From an uncultured Acetatifactor sp. (GTDB lineage: Bacteria > Bacillota > Clostridia > Lachnospirales > Lachnospiraceae), in NCBI GenBank assembly GCA_910586515.1, contig CAJUGL010000017.1, positions 1 through 57,407 of the forward strand: DNA of 57,407 nt. Direction: 5' to 3'. The stretch's first letter is position 1. Every line of letters starts with the position of its first letter. Shown in pieces: positions 1 through 8,666 of this stretch. The notes beneath the pieces were generated by a model. It saw only the letters and a list, made by a program, of their open reading frames with translations. It searched no databases and was not told the origin of the DNA. A program made the position numbers and the translations under genes.

Positions 1-510
1 CTTCCTTTCTGTGCAGTTAAAAATATGCACAATGAATCTCATTGTTTATCAGTTCCGGCTGCAAGAACAAAGCGGGCAAGCCCACATCATTTCAGGTAAT
101 AAGGTTTTCCTGTGAAAATCGGGCAGGGATGATTTTATTTCTGCGCATTAAAAAAGCACGCAGAACGTGCCCATACAGAAAAACGGTTTTTTCCGGCACA
201 GGGAGCATGTGCAGAATCCTTCCGTTTTTAAATCCCTAGTTTTGTTTAAAGACAGGATGGTCACGAACTGTCTTATGCAATTTTGTCTTGCCATACCATG
301 CAGGCAGATTGCCTGTCTGCCAGACATTCTACCACATTGGAACTGCATTTGCAAGGGGAAAATTAATCTTCATCAGTTCTTCCCGTCCTGTTCATTTCAT
401 GTTATAATTTGTTGCAGGTTTTTCTTTCCCTTATTTTTGTCTTTATGAGGACTCGTAACATGAGGGAAAAGGAGCCGCATAGAAAACAAATGATTTTATG
501 GAGAGAATAT
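1..510. other. Gene-free left edge
   Basis: No convincing gene lies here; short open frames on both strands have no ribosome binding site or recognisable protein. A small hairpin at 156-170 (arms GCACG/CGTGC) has a run of A on its left side (150-155), so on the - strand it would read as a weak intrinsic terminator, although no - strand gene to its right needs one. An extended -10 box (TGTTATAAT, TATAAT at 403-408) lies about 100 bases before kptA and is its likely promoter; no good -35 box is visible. Confidence 0.5.
403..408 (+). promoter_or_regulatory. Extended -10 of the kptA promoter
   Basis: TATAAT preceded by TGT, the extended -10 form. No TTGACA-like box is visible 17 bases upstream, which is tolerated for extended -10 promoters. 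It is the only promoter-like site close upstream of the phosphotransferase gene. Confidence 0.45.
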
Positions 511-1056
511 ATGAAGAACTTAGACAAATTAAGTAAGTTTATCAGCCTGGTATTAAGACATAAACCAGATGCTGCGGGGATTACTTTAGATGAACATGGT
601 TGGGCCAATGTAGATGAATTGCTTGCTGGCGTGAACCATTCCGGCAGAATAATTGATATGGGAATATTAGAGGAAATTGTGAAAACAGACAGCAAGCAGA
701 GATACAGTTTTAACCAGGATAAAACGTTGATCCGGGCAAACCAGGGACACAGTGTTTTGGTGGATGTGGAATTAAAAGAACAGGAACCGCCGGAATTTCT
801 GTATCATGGAACGGCTGCCAGATTTCTGAAAAGCATTGAGGCAGAGGGCCTGAAACCAATGAGCCGTTTATATGTACATTTGTCAAATGATGTTGGAACA
901 GCTTTAACCGTTGGAAAACGTCATGGAGAAGCCGTGCTGCTGAAGGTATGCAGCGGAGATATGTATCGGGATGGAGAGAAGTTTTATCTGTCCGAGAACG
1001 GGGTATGGTTGACGAAAAAAGTAGATCCAAGGTATTTTGTAATCGTAAATGATTGA
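511..1056 (+). CDS. kptA: RNA 2'-phosphotransferase (KptA/Tpt1 family)
   Basis: 181 residues. The family moves a 2'-phosphate from an RNA splice junction onto NAD, giving ADP-ribose 1''-2'' cyclic phosphate. The protein begins with the family's winged-helix part (LSKFISLVLRHKPD, a DEHGWANVDELL stretch near residue 30). The catalytic half has YHGTA, VHLS, and the C-terminal segment with FYLSENGVWLTKKV. The ATG at 511 is chosen because the protein then starts with the usual MKNLDKLSKF and has GGAGAG 6 bases upstream; an in-frame ATG further left would add an unrelated 34 residues. The physiological substrate in bacteria is unknown, as no tRNA splicing of the eukaryotic kind exists. It stands alone, with the next gene under its own promoter. 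Length is normal for the family. Confidence 0.9.
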   Translation: MKNLDKLSKFISLVLRHKPDAAGITLDEHGWANVDELLAGVNHSGRIIDMGILEEIVKTDSKQRYSFNQDKTLIRANQGHSVLVDVELKEQEPPEFLYHGTAARFLKSIEAEGLKPMSRLYVHLSNDVGTALTVGKRHGEAVLLKVCSGDMYRDGEKFYLSENGVWLTKKVDPRYFVIVND

Positions 1057-1189
1057 AAGATCTGCCCTGAAAGCAATCAGTGCGAAAGCCAGGGCAGTGC
1101 AGAAGATTCCGGAACTGATTCAGGCTGCTGCGATTACCGTTTGGTTCGGGGGAGAACAAAAGGCCAAAGCTGCACAGGAGAAGACGGTC

Positions 1190-1218
1190 TTGCTATTCTC
1201 ATGTCGTAATAGTATAAT
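1190..1218 (+). promoter_or_regulatory. Promoter of the Rpn-like nuclease gene
   Basis: TTGCTA at 1190-1195, a 17-base spacer and a perfect TATAAT at 1213-1218, about 30 bases before the start codon of the Rpn-family gene. A sigma-A type promoter by sequence. Confidence 0.65.
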
Positions 1219-1248
1219 AGAAACAGGCAGGAAAGGAAATAATACCAC

Positions 1249-2244
1249 ATGGCAAGGAATCAACGGAATCTAAAGCCGGATATCATACTGAAGAACTACT
1301 GGCGTGACAATGCGCGCTTCGCTGACCTCTTCAATGCAGTTCTGTTCCAGGGAGAGCAGGTAATACAGCCCCATGAGTTGGAGGATCTGGATACGGAAAG
1401 TTCCACCATACTAGAGCATAAAAAGCAGGCAGAGGGAATCGCGGCATCCAGGGACAACATAAAAATAAAGAAGAAATCCACCGCATACGGGATAGAGTTT
1501 GTGATGTTAGGGAACGAGTCACAGGAGTATATCGACTATGCCATGCCAATGAGGGTAATGGGCTATGACTACAGTGCCTACAAAAAGCAGTATGACAGCA
1601 ATGCCGCAAAGTATAAAAAAGCAGAAGGTATGGAAGAGGATGAATACCTGTCCAGAATGAAACGCGCAGATAGATTTATGCCTGTGATTACAGTGACTGT
1701 ATACTATGGAAAGAAGCCCTGGGACGGGGCGGCGAGTCTGCACGGTATGCTGAACATTCCGGAGGCGTTAAGGAAGTATGTGAACGATTATCGGATGCTG
1801 TTGGTGGAGGCGAGAAAGAACAACCTTGTGCTGCACAATATGAACAATGTAGACCTTTTTAATCTTCTGGAGATTCTGTTGGACAGCAGCCGTTCCGCAG
1901 GTGAGATTCGGAGCAGGGCAATCGGATACACCAAAGAACGCCGGGTGGACAGAGCCGTCATTCTGACAGCAGCAGGGGCGTTGAACAATCAGATTGACTA
2001 CAATGCACTGGAACAGAGAGGAGATGTGAATATGTTTACTGTATTTGAGGAGACCAGGATAGAAGGCAGAGAAGAAGGCAGGGAAGAAGGCAGAGAAGAA
2101 GGCAGAGCGGAAGAGATTATCGAGACCGGCTATGAGTTTGGCCTGTCCGATGATGATATTCTGGGGAGACTGCAGAAAAAACTGGACATTTCTTCGGAGA
2201 TGGCACAGAGATATTTCAGGGAGTTTGGAAAAAGGACTGTATAA
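1249..2244 (+). CDS. Rpn/YhgA-like PD-(D/E)XK nuclease (recombination-promoting nuclease family)
   Basis: 331 residues. The N-terminal NARFADLFNAVLFQG stretch, the middle RFMPVITVTVYYGKKPW segment and the overall layout are those of the Rpn/YhgA-like family, once called putative transposases and now known as recombination-promoting DNases. An acidic-lysine catalytic core of PD-(D/E)XK type is expected in the first half; I can see candidate residues but not assign them all. Near residues 270-285 the unit GREE is repeated three to four times, encoded by a 12-base tandem repeat at about 2060-2110. That repeat is typical of the C-terminal region of this family and could change copy number by slippage. 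Start supported by AAAGGA upstream and its own promoter. Confidence 0.8.
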   Translation: MARNQRNLKPDIILKNYWRDNARFADLFNAVLFQGEQVIQPHELEDLDTESSTILEHKKQAEGIAASRDNIKIKKKSTAYGIEFVMLGNESQEYIDYAMPMRVMGYDYSAYKKQYDSNAAKYKKAEGMEEDEYLSRMKRADRFMPVITVTVYYGKKPWDGAASLHGMLNIPEALRKYVNDYRMLLVEARKNNLVLHNMNNVDLFNLLEILLDSSRSAGEIRSRAIGYTKERRVDRAVILTAAGALNNQIDYNALEQRGDVNMFTVFEETRIEGREEGREEGREEGRAEEIIETGYEFGLSDDDILGRLQKKLDISSEMAQRYFREFGKRTV

Positions 2245-2283
2245 GACCGGGGGATTTTCCCAGAGGAAATGCAGGAAGCCTGG

Positions 2284-2319
2284 CTCCATGCAAAGCCGGT
2301 AAGCGATATTTGCATGGAG
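2284..2319. terminator. Intrinsic terminator between convergent genes
   Basis: Perfect 11-base inverted repeat (CTCCATGCAAA / TTTGCATGGAG) with a 14-base loop, followed by TGGTTTTC on the + strand. It lies between the Rpn gene (+) and the convergent DUF4300 gene (-) and probably ends the former. Confidence 0.65.
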
Positions 2320-2368
2320 TGGTTTTCGGTTGCAGGAAAGCAAAGGGCTGTCAATGGTCAATTGCATT

Positions 2369-3364
2369 TTAAAGCAACTTATCATTTTGCAAAATAAGAT
2401 AAGTTCCAATTTGATCATTATATTTTGAATAATCTAAATTCATCATGTTATATAAATATTGCTTTACTTCATCGGTAGAAGAAAATTTTGCTGCCGAATA
2501 GGGGGATTCCGGATTGGTTTTTTCAAACAGCAAATATCCATTCTCTGTTTCAATCAAAGTGGCAGCATGTGAAGCGCATATTCTGTCACCGCTCTGCGTC
2601 CAGAAGGTAATTAAAGAAAACGCACTGTCTTTGAAGGAAATTTCCTGCTCATTCCATTTTTCCTGAATAGCCTGCAGCATTTCCTGTTCGCTGCATTGCT
2701 CTGTAATGTGAACCGGATTAAACAGGGTAAAGTATGCTGCCTGCACATCCTGACTCCAGTCAATCAGCGGAAAAGGAACATACGCCTTATGTTCCCCCTC
2801 TACGGCTTCCCGTCCGAACAGAATATCGCCGTCTGTATAAAGCCATGCCGTATTCTCGTTCCAACAATCGAAATATTCTTTTTTAAGTACGTTTCCTGCC
2901 GAAATATTGTCCTGATTTAACTCATAAGCCGCAATCCTGCAAACAACATCATGGTAATTTCGACGATTGCGCTTATACCATTCCGTAGACATGTCGTAGT
3001 ATTCCCCATAGTCAACCGCCATTTCGTCTATTGTAACAAAATCCCCGACTAATGAAAAAGACGGACATTCCCTCATGCTGTTATTATAGTCCGTTACCCA
3101 GTTCAATACCGTATCAACGTGATTTGTCGGAATTCCGGATTTCAGCAAAATATCCCGGACTTCATTCATAGATAATTCACTGTCCAAATTGGAATAGGTC
3201 AATTTGTTTTGGAGAACCGCATCTATCTTTTCATTACCTGGAACTTCATCACCCGCCCGGCTGCTTTCCTGCGTATCCTCTGTTGTAAATGGCACTTCTG
3301 TATTTCCGCAGGCAGAACAAAACATCAAAATCAATAATACACATAAACAGGCAAATTTTTTCAT
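2369..3364 (-). CDS. DUF4300-like lipoprotein
   Basis: 331 residues, secreted lipoprotein of unknown function. The first 20 residues form a signal peptide with a lipobox ending in CSAC, so the mature protein is expected to be lipid-anchored on the outer face of the membrane. The mature part carries LTYSNLDSE near residue 55, then VCRIAAYEL and ASHAATLIETENGYLLFEK. These match my memory of the DUF4300 family of Firmicutes, whose role is unknown. GGAGG lies about 12 bases before the start. It is convergent with the Rpn gene and divergent from the XRE gene at 3735, so it appears to be a single-gene unit. The family assignment is from pattern memory and could be checked by a profile search. Confidence 0.65.
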   Translation of the reverse strand: MKKFACLCVLLILMFCSACGNTEVPFTTEDTQESSRAGDEVPGNEKIDAVLQNKLTYSNLDSELSMNEVRDILLKSGIPTNHVDTVLNWVTDYNNSMRECPSFSLVGDFVTIDEMAVDYGEYYDMSTEWYKRNRRNYHDVVCRIAAYELNQDNISAGNVLKKEYFDCWNENTAWLYTDGDILFGREAVEGEHKAYVPFPLIDWSQDVQAAYFTLFNPVHITEQCSEQEMLQAIQEKWNEQEISFKDSAFSLITFWTQSGDRICASHAATLIETENGYLLFEKTNPESPYSAAKFSSTDEVKQYLYNMMNLDYSKYNDQIGTYLILQNDKLL

Positions 3365-3734
3365 ACTTCCCAGGACCTCCCTATCGTTTTCAATTGATTT
3401 ATTCTATCACAGGTCACTTTGTAATTCCATTAAATAATGCTTAAGATTTCTGCCCTGCCTGTTTCCTGTGTTTTCGGAAAAGAATAGGTCTTAAGTAAAC
3501 CCCAGGTTGATTTTTTGTTTTCTGGATTAACACAGTCAGTATGGACAGCGGGGTGCTTTTCCCTTATCATAAAAGGCACATGCTGCGCAGCATTGTGGAG
3601 GACAGATTTCCGGACAGACAACTTTTATTTTGCGAAAATGCAGGCGAATCCATAAAAACGGAAGCCTGTGCCGCCTGGTGAAATGGGGATTGAAAAATCC
3701 GGAAGGCAGTGAAAAACAAGGAGGTTTATCGAAA
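3365..3734. other. Intergenic region between divergent genes
   Basis: Holds the divergent control regions of the DUF4300 lipoprotein and the XRE gene. A widely spaced inverted repeat (CTTAAGA near 3440, TCTTAAG near 3490) may be an operator. The ribosome binding site AAGGAGG of the XRE gene is at 3718-3724. No RNA gene or clear promoter could be assigned. Confidence 0.4.
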
Positions 3735-5588
3735 ATGAATCGAGTAGATATAGAAAAAACCGGTAAAAGAATTGCGTTTCTGCGTAAGGAACGGGGATAT
3801 ACGGGGGAGGCTCTGGCGGAGAGGCTGCAGGTGAGTCCCCAGGCCGTATCCAAATGGGAAAATGCCAGATGTCTGCCGGAGACCAGTGTGCTGCCTGCCC
3901 TGGCGGAAGCGCTTGGCTGCAGCATTGACAGCCTGCTGTGCCCGGGAGAAATCCTGATTCTGGAAGCAGTTTATACGGACGGACAGACGGCGGTTCCGGT
4001 AACGGGATTTATAAACGGACTGGCGCGGAATCAGGATATCAACATTCCTGTCAACGGGGCGTTTCTAGGTGTGTCCATTCCCGGCCAACGGCTGAAGGTA
4101 CTGACCATAAAATATCAGACGCCGGAAGGAATCTTTTATTCCTATGCCTTACAGAACAGCAGCCTTGCCCTGAACAGGGGAAATGACAGGAAGCAGAAAA
4201 GCGCCTGCTATGAGGACGGACAGTCCTTTCAGATTGTGGGCGCCTGGTACGGAAACGAGAAGGCCTTTTCCTCTGCCATGGAGAAGATGGCGCATTATGC
4301 GTATTTCAACTGGGACAAGATTCCGGTAAACCAGGAAGCATTTCCCAGTGACACCGCAAGCGACGATACGGAATATCTGACACTGGTGTATCTGAACAAA
4401 GAAGGAATCCATGTGATCAGTTGTCCGGAGAATGAGGCGATTTATTACAGGAATCACCGCACCAGTCTCTTTCTGGAAGACCGCACCAAATGTATTCTGA
4501 AAGGAATTGCCAGGCTGTCCTGGGGAGAGGGGATGGATTGCCCCTGGGTCGGGTCCATGTATGCGGCGCTGCAATACATGGGAGAAAACTATGCCTATCA
4601 TCAGATCATGGGCATGAGCGGCGCCTGTTGGAGGCTTTGCTTTACGGAAGTCTGGGACTATAGCTGTACGGACGCCCTGGTGGCCTTTGACTATGCTTCG
4701 CCTTTGTTCCAAAGCCTGGGATATTCTTTCCGGATGGCGGACAGGGTGGAAAAGCAGGAGAGGAAGGCGGAACGTCTGGCCGTGATGGAGGATATCCGGC
4801 AGGGAAAACCGGTTCTGGCCATCAACCTGCGGGTTGCCCCCGAGTGGGGGGTCATAACGGGATATACGGAGGAGGGCGGCCGCTTCCTGTGCCGCACCTA
4901 TTTTGACAGAGAGATTTTCCGGGAACTGGAGCAGGCGGATTCCGCCGCGGACAAAGAAGACAGAAGAATCGTATTTGAGGAAAATGAAGGGTATCTGTTT
5001 AATGATTTCTGGCCTTTCCTGCTGCTTCATTTCGGGCAGAAAGAGGACGCGCCCTCGCCCATGGAGACGTTGAAAGCATCCCTTGGGACGCTGATCTCCT
5101 CCTTCCGGGCAGAAGCGTCCAGGGGATATGCGCAGGGAAAGGGAGCCTATGAGGCATGGATCAGAGGACTTGCGAAAGACGCAGACTTCCGCTTGGATTC
5201 CGACAGGGAGAATGTGCTCCGGAGGCTGTGCGTCAACGACAGTATGCTTGTGAGCCTCATCGACGCCAGACAGTCGGCGGCATGTTATCTGGAGGAAACG
5301 GCTGCCCTGCTGCCGGAATGCAGCCGCCGCCATCTGGAAAAGATCGGGGCAAATTGCCGGGATATTGCGGGGATGTTTGCCGATTTCCGGGACAAAACCG
5401 GCGGGACTGCGGAGGCCTGTTCCCTGACCTATAATACGGATTCGGAGTTCCGTATCGCGGTTTCAAAGTTGGAGGATGTGCGCAGGGAACAGGCAGCCCT
5501 GCTCCGACAGGCGGTGCTTCTGGAGGAGGAAAACTGCCGCCTGGCGCAGTTAATTCTGGATGGACCCTGGGAGGCGTGCGTTTTATAG
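3735..5588 (+). CDS. XRE-family regulator fused to a large cysteine-peptidase-like (BtrH/C39-like) region
   Basis: 617 residues. Residues 1-65 are a classic XRE helix-turn-helix (RIAFLRKERGYTGEALAERL, then SPQAVSKWENAR). About 550 residues follow. Its middle part has a conserved-looking MDCPWVGSMYAAL block, then GMSGACWRLCF and later VLAINLRVAPEWGVITGY. The spacing and the Cys, small-residue and Gly pattern resemble BtrH-like or C39-like papain-fold proteins, but I cannot assign a catalytic triad. The last 150 residues look helical. The start at 3735 is fixed by AAGGAGG ending 10 bases upstream; an upstream in-frame ATG would add 35 poor residues. The gene stands alone and is followed by a hairpin. 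I infer a cytoplasmic DNA-binding sensor; the ligand is unknown. Confidence 0.65.
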   Translation: MNRVDIEKTGKRIAFLRKERGYTGEALAERLQVSPQAVSKWENARCLPETSVLPALAEALGCSIDSLLCPGEILILEAVYTDGQTAVPVTGFINGLARNQDINIPVNGAFLGVSIPGQRLKVLTIKYQTPEGIFYSYALQNSSLALNRGNDRKQKSACYEDGQSFQIVGAWYGNEKAFSSAMEKMAHYAYFNWDKIPVNQEAFPSDTASDDTEYLTLVYLNKEGIHVISCPENEAIYYRNHRTSLFLEDRTKCILKGIARLSWGEGMDCPWVGSMYAALQYMGENYAYHQIMGMSGACWRLCFTEVWDYSCTDALVAFDYASPLFQSLGYSFRMADRVEKQERKAERLAVMEDIRQGKPVLAINLRVAPEWGVITGYTEEGGRFLCRTYFDREIFRELEQADSAADKEDRRIVFEENEGYLFNDFWPFLLLHFGQKEDAPSPMETLKASLGTLISSFRAEASRGYAQGKGAYEAWIRGLAKDADFRLDSDRENVLRRLCVNDSMLVSLIDARQSAACYLEETAALLPECSRRHLEKIGANCRDIAGMFADFRDKTGGTAEACSLTYNTDSEFRIAVSKLEDVRREQAALLRQAVLLEEENCRLAQLILDGPWEACVL

Positions 5589-5619
5589 GCCATTAATCGT
5601 ATCTGCCGATTGATTAAAG

Positions 5620-5642
5620 TCCCCATAGTTGTGCTGTGGGGA
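5620..5642 (+). terminator. Hairpin after the XRE/C39-like gene
   Basis: Nine-base-pair stem (TCCCCATAG pairing with CTGTGGGGA, one wobble) with a TTGTG loop, about 30 bases after the stop codon. The T tract behind it is poor, so termination may be partial. Confidence 0.4.
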
Positions 5643-5737
5643 CTTGCCATGTTTTCCTGTTGGTGTTAGAATGGGGTTGCCTGTTACCCTGGGAAGACCG
5701 GTTGGCAGAGAGTGATGAAGAAAAGGGAACGATACGC

Positions 5738-7006
5738 ATGGAAAAACCAAATTACAAACGAACAAAACGCGCCTGCTATTTTGCAAACCTGGCAATGTCC
5801 TCCGTGTTCAGCCTGCCGCCCCTGCTGTTTGCCACATTTCGGGAGCAGTACGGAATCTCCTATACGCTGCTGGGAACGCTTGTTCTGGTCAATTTCTGCA
5901 CACAGCTTGGAATCGATTTGATTTTCAGCTTTTTCAGCAGGCATTTTAACATTCACAAAACCATCCGCCTGATGCCCCTTGTGACGGCAGCAGGGCTGTG
6001 CGTATATGCGTTGATTCCCATGCTGTTTCCCGGGTACGCCTACATGGGACTTGTGGCCGGTACCTTTCTTTTCTCTGTGGCCGCGGGACTGGGGGAGGTG
6101 TTGGTAAGCCCTACCATAGCGGCGCTGCCGTCGGATACGCCGGATAAGGACATGAGCATGCTTCATGCCCTGTACGGTTACGGCTTTGTGGGGGTGGTCC
6201 TGATCAGCACTCTGTTTCTCCGAATTGCGGGAAATCAATACTGGATGTATCTCACCTTTTTCTGGGCCATGCTGCCGGTGATCGCGTCCGTATGGCTAAG
6301 GATGTCGCCCCTGCCGGACATGAATATGGAGCAAAATAAGGTAAAGTCCGCGGGTTCCGGGTCCGGGACAAAGGGGCTTCTGCTTTGCATGGCCTGCATC
6401 TTTTTGGGCGCCTGTGCGGAGAATACCATGTCCAACTGGGTTTCCGTGTATGCGGAAAAGGCATTGCGTATACCCAAGGTATGGGGGGATATTCTGGGCA
6501 TGTCCCTGTTTGCGGGACTGCTTGCGCTCACCAGAACGATATATGCGAAATATGGAAAAAATATTTTTAAAATATTGACAATCAGCATGTGGGGGGCTGT
6601 GGTCTGCTATCTGACGGTGGGACTTTCCTCCAATGGGGCATTGTCCCTGGCCGCCTGTGCCGCGGTGGGAATCTGCACCGCCATGCTCTGGCCGGGAACC
6701 CTGATTTTTATGGAAGAGAAAATACCTGCCGCCGGTGTTGCAGCCTATGCACTGATGGCGGCGGGTGGAGACCTTGGGGCCTCCGTTGCGCCCCAGGCCC
6801 TTGGCATCGCTGTGGATAAGATTGCCCTTACGGAGTGGGCAGGGACCTTGGGCAGCACGCTGTCGCTGACCCCGGAACAGGTGGGATTTAAGGCAGGCAT
6901 GCTGATGGCGGCGGTTTTCCCGGCTTTGGGAATCCTTCTTCTTGCATATATGAAAACATATTTTGGAAAAGAGGCTTTTGGAACGAAAAACAGCAGTTGC
7001 AACTGA
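5738..7006 (+). CDS. MFS transporter
   Basis: 422 residues with about twelve hydrophobic segments, so an integral membrane transporter of the major facilitator superfamily. The N-terminal half runs from LAMSSVFSLPPLLFATF; the central loop near residue 200 (MSPLPDMNMEQNK) separates the two bundles; the C-terminal half includes ACIFLGACAENTMSNWV. That layout resembles sugar and small-metabolite facilitators (FucP-like branch), but the substrate cannot be read from the sequence. The start at 5738 is chosen by AAAGGGA upstream and the polar MEKPNYKRTKR leader just before the first membrane segment. It lies downstream of the XRE/C39-like gene on the same strand, separated by 150 bases and a hairpin, so co-regulation is only possible. 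Confidence 0.8.
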   Translation: MEKPNYKRTKRACYFANLAMSSVFSLPPLLFATFREQYGISYTLLGTLVLVNFCTQLGIDLIFSFFSRHFNIHKTIRLMPLVTAAGLCVYALIPMLFPGYAYMGLVAGTFLFSVAAGLGEVLVSPTIAALPSDTPDKDMSMLHALYGYGFVGVVLISTLFLRIAGNQYWMYLTFFWAMLPVIASVWLRMSPLPDMNMEQNKVKSAGSGSGTKGLLLCMACIFLGACAENTMSNWVSVYAEKALRIPKVWGDILGMSLFAGLLALTRTIYAKYGKNIFKILTISMWGAVVCYLTVGLSSNGALSLAACAAVGICTAMLWPGTLIFMEEKIPAAGVAAYALMAAGGDLGASVAPQALGIAVDKIALTEWAGTLGSTLSLTPEQVGFKAGMLMAAVFPALGILLLAYMKTYFGKEAFGTKNSSCN

Positions 7007-7105
7007 CAGTTGCCGTATAGTTGCCCGGAATTTCCATATGGTTGGTAGCGTGCAACCGGATAAAGCGGTATATTATTGCCATCAAAACAAACGGAGGTTC
7101 CTGAT

Positions 7106-8083
7106 ATGAACGAAAATCAATTCGCAGAAAATCTTATGTACTATCGAAAAAAGAAAGGACTGTCACAGGAAAAAGTTGCCGAATATCTGGAGGTCAGCCG
7201 CCAGGCTGTAACCAAATGGGAAGCGAATGCTTCCAGACCAAATTCCGACAATCTGATGAAGCTGGCGCAATTATTTGAAGTTGAGGTTGACACATTGTTG
7301 GGCAATGGGGACAGGGAAGAATCACCAATCCAGGAAGAAGTATCAATGGGAAAAATGCCCTGGGTTCTGATGGGAATATCGGCCTTATGTATTCTGGCCT
7401 ATATCATTCACGCTGCATTTACGGATACTTTCAGCATTGGGACATTCCTCTGTATGTTTGTGATCTGTATCCCAATCCAGTTATTCCTGCATATGTATCT
7501 TTCCAATGCAGTCAAAAACAAATCCTTCAATGGGATTGCAGGATTTGATGACAGAACAGAGTACAATATGGGCGAAGTGAAGAAACTGCTGATACAGATT
7601 GATTTGCATGTTGGAATTTCGTCTGTTGTAGCTATTTTCCTGTTTTGTGTGACAAACGGAGCAAATTTGAAAATACCTTGGTTCAATGGACTTCTGCTTG
7701 TTGTGTATGTGTTCAATTTTATCGCAGGCATACAGATGAGCAACTACAAAATGATAGACAAAATCTACTGCAGAGAAGAGGACAGGAAACGGGCCGGACG
7801 AGGTATTCCGGTAACTGCAGTGTACGTTTTGCTGTTATGCGCGGGAATCGGAATAACGGGTATCGTATTTGAAGTAAAAGGAATTGAAAATAATACACTG
7901 CCCGCAATCAAAATAGGCGGATTGCTGATTGCGGGCATAATAAGCGCAACAACAGGATACTTAGTTGAAAACAGCAAAATAAAAAAATGGAATCCCGCAA
8001 ATGCAGACTACAAAACAAGCAAGGCATGTATAATCGGTTTGGCGATCTGCGTAATCATGTATGGACTGATGTGCGTAGTATAA
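7106..8083 (+). CDS. XRE regulator with C-terminal membrane domain
   Basis: 325 residues. Residues 1-65 form an XRE helix-turn-helix (YYRKKKGLSQEKVAEYL, then SRQAVTKWEAN). After a short acidic linker come about seven hydrophobic segments, from PWVLMGISALCILAYII to ACIIGLAICVIMYGLM, so the DNA-binding domain is tethered to the membrane. Such XRE-membrane proteins are frequent in Clostridia and are thought to sense the envelope or membrane-active compounds; no signal can be named here. GGAGGT 8 bases before the ATG fixes the start; three codons upstream the sequence has no binding site. The stop is followed by 180 bases with no terminator before the DUF6440 gene. Confidence 0.75.
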   Translation: MNENQFAENLMYYRKKKGLSQEKVAEYLEVSRQAVTKWEANASRPNSDNLMKLAQLFEVEVDTLLGNGDREESPIQEEVSMGKMPWVLMGISALCILAYIIHAAFTDTFSIGTFLCMFVICIPIQLFLHMYLSNAVKNKSFNGIAGFDDRTEYNMGEVKKLLIQIDLHVGISSVVAIFLFCVTNGANLKIPWFNGLLLVVYVFNFIAGIQMSNYKMIDKIYCREEDRKRAGRGIPVTAVYVLLLCAGIGITGIVFEVKGIENNTLPAIKIGGLLIAGIISATTGYLVENSKIKKWNPANADYKTSKACIIGLAICVIMYGLMCVV

Positions 8084-8152
8084 GATGTGGGGAGCATTTT
8101 CAGATGCCTCTGTGAATCGAAATAGAGATGCCATTTGACGGAAAGAATGCTG

Positions 8153-8200
8153 TTCAGGAAATTCTGACGCCCATTCAGGAAATTTTGGACCCGGGGTCCT
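8153..8200. promoter_or_regulatory. Possible operator upstream of the DUF6440 gene
   Basis: Two direct copies of TTCAGGAAATT (8153-8163 and 8174-8184) spaced 21 bases apart, two helical turns, followed by a palindrome GGACCC-G-GGGTCC (8188-8200). This spacing suits a dimeric or paired DNA-binding protein. No promoter hexamers are clear, so the reading is tentative. Confidence 0.3.
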
Positions 8201-8264
8201 GGCTCTGTGGTATGGTTGTGTTGGCAGACAGGCAGACGGCAGGATGGGAAAGGAGCGTGAGCAT

Positions 8265-8444
8265 ATGGCAAAAGAACGTTTTGTGGAAGTTTATTCACAG
8301 GGACTTACCAATGTGGAAAAGATTATTGTAGATACGGAAACCGGCGTGAATTATATACTGGCATCTTCCGCCCTGACAGTGGGCTGCGGGATGAGCGTTT
8401 TGGTGGACCAGGACGGAAAGCCCGTTGTCACTCCCATGGAGTAG
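8265..8444 (+). CDS. DUF6440 family small protein
   Basis: 59 residues starting MAKERFVEVYSQG, with the family's hallmark IIVDTETGVNYIL in the centre and a C-terminal DQDGKPVV. The function of DUF6440 proteins is unknown; they are small, soluble and common in Clostridia and their mobile DNA. AAAGGAG 9 bases upstream supports this ATG, although a start 7 codons earlier is also open. It is followed directly by a dispersed repeat and the T-box leader, and nothing suggests it belongs to an operon. Confidence 0.65.
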   Translation: MAKERFVEVYSQGLTNVEKIIVDTETGVNYILASSALTVGCGMSVLVDQDGKPVVTPME

Positions 8445-8495
8445 GGGCAGACTGCGGATTCTATTCAGATGCATCCTGTCAGTCTGCAGGGATGC

Positions 8496-8648
8496 TGCAA
8501 CAGTTCAGACTCCCCCTCTCGCGAAGTCAAAATTGCGCCCTATGCAAATTGCGCCCTATGCAATTTGCGTTCTATGCAATTTTGCGAGACTTGCGGGCGC
8601 CAAAACGCATTCTTTTCGCGTTTTGTGTGCATTCTCGTAACAGTTCAG
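8496..8648 (+). repeat. Composite dispersed repeat, copy A (family 1, long form)
   Basis: Matches 57221-57341. Both copies are bounded by a direct CAACAGTTCAG/GTAACAGTTCAG motif (here 8496-8508 and 8636-8648) and share CCCCTCTCGCGAAGTC, GCGAGACTTGCGGGCG and CATTCTTTTCGCGTTTTG inside. Copy A is 32 bases longer, because the 16-base unit ATTGCGCCCTATGCAA occurs about three times (near 8532-8580) where the other copy has it once. Within the insert AAAATTGC/GCAATTTT and AAAACGC/GCGTTTT can form hairpins. It encodes no plausible protein. Confidence 0.8.
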
Positions 8649-8666
8649 CTTGGTGCGAATCTTCAA

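Noticed and set aside
1049..1273. 74-codon open frame overlapping the kptA stop
   Set aside because: It runs through the Rpn promoter and lacks a binding site; composition is not convincing.
2060..2110. 12-base tandem repeat taken for a CRISPR-like or satellite array
   Set aside because: It is in frame and encodes the GREE repeat typical of the Rpn family.
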